Below, one piece after another: positions 6,793-12,365 of a DNA stretch of 12,365 nucleotides. Position 1 is the first letter of the stretch. Each line of letters opens with the position of its first letter. The stretch is taken from positions 1 to 12,365 of the forward strand of contig JALWZK010000276.1 in assembly GCA_027002665.1 (NCBI GenBank), in the 5' to 3' direction. Below the pieces are notes generated by a model. That model worked only from the letters and a program-made list of their open reading frames with translations, made no database searches and was not told the DNA's origin. The translations under genes and the position numbers were made by a program. Source of the DNA: Campylobacteraceae bacterium (GTDB lineage Bacteria; Campylobacterota; Campylobacteria; Campylobacterales; Sulfurovaceae).

Positions 6793-7982
6793 AATGATAT
6801 TGTTTTTAACTCCTCTAAGTTTGCCTCCTCTAAGGTATCAATAAGTCCATTTTGAACTTTTCCTTTTTGAGAGATACTTCTTGTAAAATAGTTTAGCAGA
6901 TAGTTATTAAAACTCATTTTCGTCTCTAAGTTTGGATAGGTCAATTCATACTCTATACGGTTACGACGGATTATCTGTTTTTTAATGGTCAAATATCCTG
7001 CCTGAAACATAACCGTCTCTAAGTTTATATCCTCTATATCAAAACTATCTATTAGCTCCTTTCCCACTCTTAAATTTTCAAACTCTACTAAGTTGTATCT
7101 ATCCTGTTTAAAAAGTTTTATTAAAAAGCTTGGCGTTCCTGTATTAAACCAATAGTTATCATACATATAGTTACTATCAATAAAGAGTAAAATATCAAAG
7201 GGGTTATATACCTTCTCACTTAAAAAGTTATACCCATTATACCACTCCTTTAACCTCTCTAAATCCACACCTTTAAGATATAGAAGAAATGAACTCTCAA
7301 TATCTTTTTGAGTATATCCACAAACTGCTCCAAATTGAGGGAGCAGAGATATGTCTCTAAGATTATTCAATCCACTAAAGATACTCGCCTTAGAGAATTT
7401 ACTAACTCCTGTTAGAAATGTAAATTTTATATATCTATCATTATCTTTTATCTGTGTATAGAGTCTCTTTACTATCTCGCGACACTCTTTGGCTACCTCT
7501 ATCTGGTCTAAGTTATCTAAGATTGATTTATCATACTCATCTATTAAAATAACCACAGGTTTTTGATATTTTTGATTTGTTTTACGAATTAATTCACTAA
7601 AACAGATAGCATAATCATCTGTATTATAACACTCTATATCTAATCTCTGTTGATTATATTTTAATATATCAATAATCGATTTTTTAAGCTCTATAGTATC
7701 TCTATTTCCACTAAAACTTATCTTAATAACAGGATAACTCTCCTCCCAATTCCACTTATCATATATATAGAGACCCTTAAAAAGCTTTTTATTCCCCTCA
7801 AATATCTCTTGAAGAGTATCCAGAAAGAGCGATTTTCCAAAACGGCGAGGACGGGAGAGAAAAACATAGGAGTAGTTAGTTATTAAATTCAAAGCCTCTT
7901 TGGTTTTATCGATATAGATATAGTTACCTTCTATAATCTTACTAAATGTGCTAATTCCTATTGGAAGTCTTTTTAGTTGCAT
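6765..7982 (-). CDS. AAA-ATPase-like / DUF1703-type protein, C-terminally truncated
   Basis: The 405-residue protein belongs to the family with an AAA-ATPase-like domain followed by a PD-(D/E)XK nuclease-like domain. Seen here are the N-terminal LPIGISTFSKIIEGNYIYIDKT, a Walker A-like SRPRRFGKS (43-51, Lys50), Walker B VVILIDEYD (143-151), WYNGY (247-251), YNPFDIL (259-265), YWFNTGTPSFL (277-287) and FQAGYLTI (326-333). Family members usually run to about 500 or more residues, with the nuclease domain after the conserved ELKTI. Here ELKTI (391-395) is followed by ten unlike residues and a stop, within a degenerate array repeat. It was probably a full-length gene and may be a remnant. TATAAT at 8008-8013 (minus strand) could drive it. 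The Shine-Dalgarno sequence is poor. The cellular role of the family is not firmly known. Confidence 0.82.
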   Translation of the reverse strand: MQLKRLPIGISTFSKIIEGNYIYIDKTKEALNLITNYSYVFLSRPRRFGKSLFLDTLQEIFEGNKKLFKGLYIYDKWNWEESYPVIKISFSGNRDTIELKKSIIDILKYNQQRLDIECYNTDDYAICFSELIRKTNQKYQKPVVILIDEYDKSILDNLDQIEVAKECREIVKRLYTQIKDNDRYIKFTFLTGVSKFSKASIFSGLNNLRDISLLPQFGAVCGYTQKDIESSFLLYLKGVDLERLKEWYNGYNFLSEKVYNPFDILLFIDSNYMYDNYWFNTGTPSFLIKLFKQDRYNLVEFENLRVGKELIDSFDIEDINLETVMFQAGYLTIKKQIIRRNRIEYELTYPNLETKMSFNNYLLNYFTRSISQKGKVQNGLIDTLEEANLEELKTISLVKYKWERI

Positions 7983-8007
7983 AATCTATTATCCATTTTT
8001 TTAAAGA

Positions 8008-8013
8008 ATTATA
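8008..8013 (-). promoter_or_regulatory. Probable extended -10 box of the ATPase gene
   Basis: On the minus strand TGTGCTATAAT contains TG-C-TATAAT, an extended -10, 25 bp before the start codon. It implies a leader of about 18 nt and a start point between the array and the gene, so the gene need not be co-transcribed with the array. Confidence 0.5.
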
Positions 8014-8019
8014 GCACAT

Positions 8020-8030
8020 TTTAAATATAC
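8020..8030. repeat. Inverted 11-bp fragment of the array repeat
   Basis: TTTAAATATAC is identical to 11 consecutive bases of the array repeat, but in the opposite orientation (the repeat on the minus strand reads GTTTAAATATACTCCC). It ends 10 bp before the first full repeat, in the upstream part of the ATPase promoter. It could be a remnant of an inverted copy, an anti-repeat, or chance in AT-rich DNA. Confidence 0.3.
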
Positions 8031-8040
8031 AGATAACGAT

Positions 8041-8209
8041 AATTTTAAACCCTATAAGGGAGTATATTTAAACCGAGTGATGGCAGGGTTGCCTATGTCT
8101 ATTATCACCAATTTCAAACCCTATAAGGGAGTATATTTAAACAACGAAGCTTACCAATGAATGATTGCTTAGGCATAATTTTAAACCCTATAAGGGAGTA
8201 TATTTAAAC
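8041..8209. CRISPR. Three-repeat CRISPR-like array without cas genes
   Basis: Three 33-bp repeats lie at 8041-8073, 8110-8142 and 8177-8209. They are identical except for T to C at position 6 in the second. Each contains CCCTATAAGGG (a CCCT/AGGG stem) and ends TATATTTAAAC. They separate two unrelated spacers, 8074-8109 (36 bp, about half G+C) and 8143-8176 (34 bp). Near-constant unit length (69 and 67 bp), conserved repeats and unique spacers fit a CRISPR array. No cas gene lies in the window, so it is orphan or a remote satellite. On the minus strand the repeat starts GTTTAAAT, which would put a leader at 8210-8260, but direction is uncertain. Both spacers contain short inverted repeats. Confidence 0.75.
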
Positions 8210-8252
8210 AGCAACCAAATAACCATATTTCGGCTTTTTATTTAAAAAATGA

Positions 8253-8258
8253 TACAAT
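8253..8258 (+). promoter_or_regulatory. Possible extended -10 box reading into the structured element
   Basis: ATGATACAAT contains TG-A-TACAAT preceded by a T-rich stretch (CTTTTTATTTAAAAAA), 44 bp to the right of the last repeat. A transcript would start near 8265 and run into hairpins antisense to the region just after cca. No + strand coding region follows for several kilobases. Confidence 0.35.
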
Positions 8259-8370
8259 TAATCTCCTTAAAATCAGCTTAATCGAAAATATGGGTTTCCG
8301 GTGAAACTTCACCCAAAGCCCATAAAATGGGCATTTTAAACAGTTCTTAAAAATGGCTTTAAAGAGATTA
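8259..8370. other. Inverted-repeat element with competing hairpins between array and cca
   Basis: The ends 8259-8275 and 8354-8370 pair over 17 positions with two mismatches and one G-T pair. Inside, 8289-8324 can fold as one long hairpin: TATGGG plus TTT against AAA and CCCATA, with GGTGA/TCACC at the tip. Alternatively GCCCAT (8318-8323) pairs with ATGGGC (8327-8332) around AAA, followed by TTTT on the + strand. The two folds share CCCAT and exclude each other, as in attenuators. The element ends inside the cca stop codon. It could be a small RNA with a terminator, the terminator of cca, or a small non-autonomous mobile element. I recognise no known RNA family. Confidence 0.4.
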
Positions 8371-9600
8371 TATTATTAGAATTTTTTTTAATAATCCTAT
8401 CGCTTCACTATATGTAGATACCTTTCCATCTAATTGGGCTTTAAATACCACCTTTAATAGTCGTCTAAAATCTTTAGATGGCTCCAGTCCTAAATCTATT
8501 AAATCTTGTCCCCTTAAGAGAGGTTTTAGAGGGGTATTATATACCTGAAGTTCTCTGGCTCTTCTCTCTAACCAATCTATTTTATTAGATACTCTATCTA
8601 AATTGAGTATCTTTTCAAATAGTATAAACTCTTTAATATCTATCTTTGTAGAGAGTTTTCTAATGTCTCTATCCAATTTTCTATTATAAAATTTATCTAA
8701 AAGGTTATGATACTTTATATATATTAGAACAGAATCTATAAATTTATGCTCATTTGTCAATCTATATAGAAAAGATTTTGCAGTCTCTAACTTTAAGTTG
8801 GAGCATAATATAGCAAATGAGAGGGTTAAATCTCTCCTATTGTCTCCTATTCTATATCTACTCATAATATCAAGAGCCGGAAGAGTATCTAAGTTTAATT
8901 CAGGAAAATATCTTAAAATTCCTAACTCTTGCATTAGATTAAATCCAATAGATGGCTTTTGAGCTTTAAGTAGGAGTTTCTGAAACTCCATATATACTCT
9001 CTGTTGTGGTAACTCCTCTAATAGATTATCTCTTATCATCTCTTGGCATAGTTTAAAAGTGGTTCTGGAGAGAGTATAATTAAATCTCGCAGAGAACTGT
9101 ATAGCCCTATATACTCTGAGTGGGTCTTCTATAAATGAGTTAGTATTTATATGCTTAAGTAGTCTATTTTGCATATCAACTCTTCCACTAAAGGGGTCTA
9201 AAAACTCTCTCTTTTCAATATCAAACCCCATACTATTAATAGTAAAGTCCCTTCTAAGAGATGCCTCTTTAAAGGTTGCATTTTTAAGGCAGGTTACTCT
9301 AAACCCTCTATGTCCTTTTGATATTTTTCGCTCAATCCGAGGGCAAGAGAAGTCATAGGTCTCTCCTTTATGGGTAAATTTTAAAACTCCAAAACTCTTA
9401 CCGACTAAGTTTACCTTTCCATACTCTCTTAAAATCTCCTCCAACTTATCAATAGAGTCTAATCCAAAAACCTCTATATCATAATCTTTTATAGGGAGTT
9501 TTAAAAAGTAGTCTCTTATACTTCCACCCACAACTATAGCTCTAAATCCTTTAGAGTATAATCTTTTAGAGACTACTTTTAATATATCTGGAAGTTGCAC
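8368..9600 (-). CDS. cca: CCA-adding tRNA nucleotidyltransferase (class II)
   Basis: This enzyme builds or repairs the 3' CCA end of tRNAs from CTP and ATP. The 410-residue protein shows the class II order: VVGGSIRD (23-30), the catalytic DxD in DYDIEV (Asp39, Asp41), LRRDFTIN (115-122), and EDPLRVYRAIQFSARF (158-173), whose Glu-Asp-x-x-Arg is the nucleotide-selecting motif D. That motif favours a CCA-adding enzyme over poly(A) polymerase. No HD phosphohydrolase motif is seen in the C-terminal half. The start is GTG 9600, which overlaps the crcB stop by one base (TAGTG), and no good Shine-Dalgarno sequence precedes it, so translation is probably coupled to crcB. A separate A-adding or CC-adding specialisation cannot be excluded from sequence alone. 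Confidence 0.92.
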   Translation of the reverse strand: MQLPDILKVVSKRLYSKGFRAIVVGGSIRDYFLKLPIKDYDIEVFGLDSIDKLEEILREYGKVNLVGKSFGVLKFTHKGETYDFSCPRIERKISKGHRGFRVTCLKNATFKEASLRRDFTINSMGFDIEKREFLDPFSGRVDMQNRLLKHINTNSFIEDPLRVYRAIQFSARFNYTLSRTTFKLCQEMIRDNLLEELPQQRVYMEFQKLLLKAQKPSIGFNLMQELGILRYFPELNLDTLPALDIMSRYRIGDNRRDLTLSFAILCSNLKLETAKSFLYRLTNEHKFIDSVLIYIKYHNLLDKFYNRKLDRDIRKLSTKIDIKEFILFEKILNLDRVSNKIDWLERRARELQVYNTPLKPLLRGQDLIDLGLEPSKDFRRLLKVVFKAQLDGKVSTYSEAIGLLKKILII

Positions 9601-9989
9601 TATACACCATATATCTTTTTAAATATAACCATTCCTAAGAATGTTGCTCCAAGACATAAAAAGATATTTAAGGCAATATTAGTTATTGCTTTTCCCCATA
9701 ACCCCCCTTGTAACATAAATAGGGTCTCCCATGAGAAGGTTGAAAAGGTTGTCAATGCTCCAAGCAAACCTGTAATAAATATTGCCTTTTGATGAAGAGA
9801 TAGATTTATATATTGAAAATAGAGGAACAGAAACCCAATTATAAAACTACCTAAGATATTAACCCCCAGAGTTCCAAATGGAAAGAGTGAACCGGATAGT
9901 CTCTGTATCCAACTCGATATGGTAAAACGCAATATCGCACCAAAAAATCCTCCCAATCCAACCGATATAAATATACTAAATTTTATCAT
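9600..9989 (-). CDS. crcB: Fluoride ion channel CrcB/Fluc
   Basis: CrcB proteins are small dual-topology inner-membrane channels that export fluoride and give fluoride resistance. The 129 residues form four hydrophobic segments (about 3-25, 38-60, 66-94 and 100-124). Family motifs are visible: GGFFGAILRF (13-22, Arg21), FGTLGVNILGSFIIG (38-52, Asn44), and GLLGALTTFSTFSWE (74-88), which holds the pore Phe, Thr and Ser residues. The frame is open to an ATG at 10007, but ATG 9989 begins the conserved part and overlaps the stop of the upstream gene as ATGA, so I choose 9989. A single copy suggests a homodimer unless a second gene exists elsewhere. I see no fluoride riboswitch before it. Confidence 0.93.
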   Translation of the reverse strand: MIKFSIFISVGLGGFFGAILRFTISSWIQRLSGSLFPFGTLGVNILGSFIIGFLFLYFQYINLSLHQKAIFITGLLGALTTFSTFSWETLFMLQGGLWGKAITNIALNIFLCLGATFLGMVIFKKIYGV

Positions 9990-11761
9990 TTCTGTATAAA
10001 CTGCCAATCATCACTACTCTTTTTCTTATCAAACTCTTGAGGCTTCTGTTTTAATAGAGTATTTAGAATATTTAATTCAAGCTTTAGAGAGTCATCTTTT
10101 AATTCACTCATCTCTTTTACAAAATATCTTTTAAATGTCTGAAACAACTTTATATAACCCTCTGAAACTTTCAATTTACACGATTTTCTCTCCCATGTTT
10201 TAATGGTAGGATAGATTGGTCGTTTTGGAGGGAATATCATACATCTTTTCATTAAAGTTACATAATCCTCCATTACCCATTTAACTCTATCGTTACACCC
10301 AGCTCTCGCATCTATTATCCAATTTTTCATAATGGTTACAAAATCGCTTATGAGAATAGCTTTTCTAATTCCACTATTATCATAGTATTGATTTTTCGGT
10401 TTAAATGTTACATCTTGGCTATTTGAAAATGGTTTACCATTAATATCTGTATAGCTAAGCTTTAATTTAATATCGCTATTGCCATCTGCTACCTTTTTAA
10501 GCTTTAAAAGAATAATACCTCCCTTTGTCTCTCCATTCTCATTTGAAGATGGGAAGAGGGTATTTACCTTCATAATCTCTCCTGTTGCAAGTTTGGCATC
10601 AGGTGAGCCATATACTGCATCTATCTTATACTTTTTACTATCTAATTTTAGAGTTAAATCATAGACAAGTGGTGTAACCATATAATCAAACTCTTTATCC
10701 AATAGCTTTTTAAACTCCTTTGAGGAGTGGACAGAGAAGTAGTTTGCACCTCTCGTCTTAGATACATACTCAACTAAATCGTTATTAAAATCGACTCCAA
10801 CTCCAATAAATGTCGTATGTATTCCCTTTTTTGATGCCTCCTTAGCCAATCCAAATAGTCTATCCTTTCTTAACTCTCCACTGTTTGGCATAGCATCGGT
10901 TAGGAATACTATTCTATTCTCATAATCTTTAGTGAGTTTGACCTCATCAAACAGCTTTAATCCCTCTTGATAACCTGCACTCCAATTTGTTCCCCCTTGC
11001 TCTTTTAGAGCTAAAATATGGTCTCTAATCGCCTTTTTATTACTTAAGAGAACCATTCTTAAAGGTTTTGCTCTATATGCTTTATTATCAAATAGAACTA
11101 TTCCAACCCTATCATCATCTTTCAGATGTGAGAGCATTGCAACTATGGACTCTGTTGCTATCTGCATCTTTGTCTTTTGAGTCTTCTCTTCTATCTCAAC
11201 CTTTTTGCCGGTTTTATCATAGTAGTAGCTATTGAAACTAGCACCCATAGAGCCGGATATGTCAAGCACAACTACTAAGTTTAACTTTTTTCTTTTAAAA
11301 TCTTTTATATCAATTCCAGAGTTTAATCCAACAGATAGAAAATACTCTTGAGCCTTAGAGAATGGATTTAATCTCTTTGCAGTTGAGTAGCTTGGACAGA
11401 ATAGTTCTTTACACTCTTTGCTCCCTAAGCCTGTATCGAAATAGTGGTTATAGAACTGCCCCTCATAGGTTATTGAATCAATCTTTGGGAGATAGCCATT
11501 TTCAATATTTGCCTTAAAGTTATTGGTATCTTTTGCACCACCTACTGCCATACCTATCTTCTTGGGAGCAGGAGCAAACGCTTTTGGAGCCATAGCTCTA
11601 CTTCTTACCGAGCCAACCATAGGTGGCGAATTTAGAGTCTCTTCAAAAATCTGTGTAGAGTTATACTCCCAATCATCAGTAGTATTTATATCCGCTCTTT
11701 TACTCATACCATTTAAGAGTGTTACTATGGATATAAATAGTATAAATATTATCTTTTTCAT
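9986..11761 (-). CDS. Secreted von Willebrand factor type A domain protein
   Basis: The 591-residue protein begins with a signal peptide-like segment (MKKIIFILFISIVTLLNG), so it is exported. A low-complexity Met/Ala/Pro-rich linker lies at about 55-70. Then comes a segment (about 92-155, with IDSITYEGQFYNHYFDTG) like those before VWA domains of secreted bacterial proteins. The VWA domain spans about 160-365 with a complete metal-ion-dependent adhesion site: DISGS (Asp167, Ser169, Ser171), Thr258 in GGTNW and Asp289 in LTDAMP. The C-terminal half has a strand-rich part and a Lys-rich helical end. Cys117 and Cys122 and three later Cys could form disulfides. AGGA sits 6 nt before the ATG. The ligand is unknown, and co-transcription with crcB and cca gives no clue. 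Confidence 0.85.
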   Translation of the reverse strand: MKKIIFILFISIVTLLNGMSKRADINTTDDWEYNSTQIFEETLNSPPMVGSVRSRAMAPKAFAPAPKKIGMAVGGAKDTNNFKANIENGYLPKIDSITYEGQFYNHYFDTGLGSKECKELFCPSYSTAKRLNPFSKAQEYFLSVGLNSGIDIKDFKRKKLNLVVVLDISGSMGASFNSYYYDKTGKKVEIEEKTQKTKMQIATESIVAMLSHLKDDDRVGIVLFDNKAYRAKPLRMVLLSNKKAIRDHILALKEQGGTNWSAGYQEGLKLFDEVKLTKDYENRIVFLTDAMPNSGELRKDRLFGLAKEASKKGIHTTFIGVGVDFNNDLVEYVSKTRGANYFSVHSSKEFKKLLDKEFDYMVTPLVYDLTLKLDSKKYKIDAVYGSPDAKLATGEIMKVNTLFPSSNENGETKGGIILLKLKKVADGNSDIKLKLSYTDINGKPFSNSQDVTFKPKNQYYDNSGIRKAILISDFVTIMKNWIIDARAGCNDRVKWVMEDYVTLMKRCMIFPPKRPIYPTIKTWERKSCKLKVSEGYIKLFQTFKRYFVKEMSELKDDSLKLELNILNTLLKQKPQEFDKKKSSDDWQFIQK

Positions 11762-11788
11762 TTTTAATCCTTTTTTTATTATTTTTAT

Positions 11789-11794
11789 ATTATA
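11789..11794 (-). promoter_or_regulatory. Probable extended -10 box of the VWA-crcB-cca operon
   Basis: On the minus strand TTTTGTTATAAT contains TG-T-TATAAT, an extended -10, in the 45-bp gap between rsmD and the VWA gene. It predicts a leader of about 20 nt and lets the three coupled genes be transcribed apart from rsmD. Confidence 0.5.
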
Positions 11795-11806
11795 ACAAAA
11801 TATTGA

Positions 11807-12364
11807 TTATTTATAATATGTCATTGAAGAGCGACCAAATTTTTTCTGTTTTACTCTATTAAACTCTCCTATGCTATTTGGCATATCCAATTTTGTTATA
11901 TGCTCTATAATTATCATCTCACAACTCTCTTTCTGAATCTTCTCTATAAGAGAGATTGTTTTACTATATATATCTTCCATTCCTTTACGGATTGAAAATG
12001 GAGGGTCAAAATAGAAGTAACTCTTCTCTCTGCTACTTTTCAATAGATTTAGGATAGTATCAAACTTCTCAAAACTATCTCCAAATATAGCATAACATCT
12101 ATTGGAGTCTAAACTTTTAATATTTCTCTCTAAAGATTTAAAGGCAATTCTATTATTTTCAATAAAATAGCATGACTTAGCACCACGACTCAATGCTTCA
12201 AGTCCAATGGAGCCACTTCCGGCAAACACCTCAACAAAATTTTTATCTATAATATCGAACTGAAGTGTATTGAAGAGGGATTCTTTTAATATAGCCTTTG
12301 AGCTTCTCGTGGTCTCTATATTGGGAATCTCTATAAATCTACCTTTAAAACTACCACCAATAAT
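11807..12364 (-). CDS. rsmD: 16S rRNA (guanine966-N2)-methyltransferase RsmD, 5' end outside window
   Basis: RsmD uses S-adenosylmethionine to methylate N2 of G966 in 16S rRNA during 30S assembly. The frame is open from the window edge: 185 residues are present, starting IIGGSFKGRFIEIPN, like the second to fifteenth residues of homologues, so probably only the start codon and a few codons are missing. Motifs are TTRSSKAILKESLFN (the region that carries RPTxxRVRExLFN in relatives), the SAM-binding FAGSGSIGLEALSRGA, and the catalytic DPPF in YFYFDPPFSIRKG. A GTG at 12229 could be mistaken for the start, but it would remove 45 conserved residues. The gene precedes the VWA-crcB-cca group on the same strand. 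Confidence 0.92.
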   Translation of the reverse strand: MIGGSFKGRFIEIPNIETTRSSKAILKESLFNTLQFDIIDKNFVEVFAGSGSIGLEALSRGAKSCYFIENNRIAFKSLERNIKSLDSNRCYAIFGDSFEKFDTILNLLKSSREKSYFYFDPPFSIRKGMEDIYSKTISLIEKIQKESCEMIIIEHITKLDMPNSIGEFNRVKQKKFGRSSMTYYK

Positions 12365-12365
12365 T

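Noticed and set aside
8041..8209. Ordinary tandem repeat (VNTR)
   Set aside because: The intervening 36-bp and 34-bp sequences are unrelated to each other and differ in length, while the 33-bp parts are almost identical.
8259..8370. tracrRNA for a type II CRISPR system
   Set aside because: The only similarity to the repeat is a 9-base ATTTTAAAC at 8333-8341, too short for an anti-repeat, and no cas9 is visible.
9990..10060. Fluoride riboswitch controlling crcB
   Set aside because: The region upstream of crcB is the coding end of the VWA gene with overlapping stop and start, and I see no crcB-type pseudoknot pattern.
12227..12229. GTG start of rsmD at 12229
   Set aside because: The frame stays open to the window edge with conserved RsmD N-terminal sequence, so the gene is cut by the window rather than starting here.

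Overview
The window looks like a chromosomal piece of an AT-rich Campylobacterota (epsilonproteobacterial) genome, most likely a free-living sulfur- or hydrogen-oxidising lineage related to Sulfurovum, Sulfurimonas or Thiovulum. The support is a four-subunit pyruvate:ferredoxin oxidoreductase in the gamma-delta-alpha-beta order known from Helicobacter and Campylobacter, TATAAT-type -10 boxes in T-rich contexts without clear -35 boxes, and heavy use of AGA, TTA and ATA codons. The genus is inference. No rRNA or tRNA gene was seen.

Left part (1-6619, all + strand). A 293-bp AT-rich regulatory region full of inverted repeats leads into porG-porD-porA-porB, which encode the enzyme that interconverts pyruvate and acetyl-CoA with ferredoxin. 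A stem-loop follows porB. Next is a magnesium pair: mgtE (CBS-gated Mg2+ channel) and, 16 bp later, a CNNM/CorC-like DUF21-CBS membrane protein that lacks the usual C-terminal domain. Last comes a small exported protein with an Hsp20-like C-terminal fold, probably on its own promoter.

Middle part (6620-8367), the accessory-looking section. It holds a REP-like palindrome, a possible bidirectional terminator, and a minus-strand AAA-ATPase/DUF1703-type gene that ends just where the family's C-terminal PD-(D/E)XK nuclease domain should begin. Upstream of that gene is a three-repeat, two-spacer CRISPR-like array with no cas genes in view. A degenerate copy of the same repeat lies exactly over the truncated 3' end of the ATPase gene, in the same orientation, so repeat-like sequences bracket the gene. 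Between the array and cca is a roughly 110-bp inverted-repeat element with competing hairpins and a possible small-RNA promoter.

Right part (8368-12365, all - strand). Reading leftward: rsmD (16S rRNA m2G966 methyltransferase, cut by the window edge), a secreted von Willebrand factor A protein with an intact MIDAS, crcB (fluoride channel) and cca (tRNA CCA-adding enzyme). The last three overlap by 4 and 1 nt, so they are probably translationally coupled.

The strongest candidate for something undescribed is the relation between the repeat array and the truncated ATPase gene. The structured element beside the array and the palindromic region upstream of por come next.
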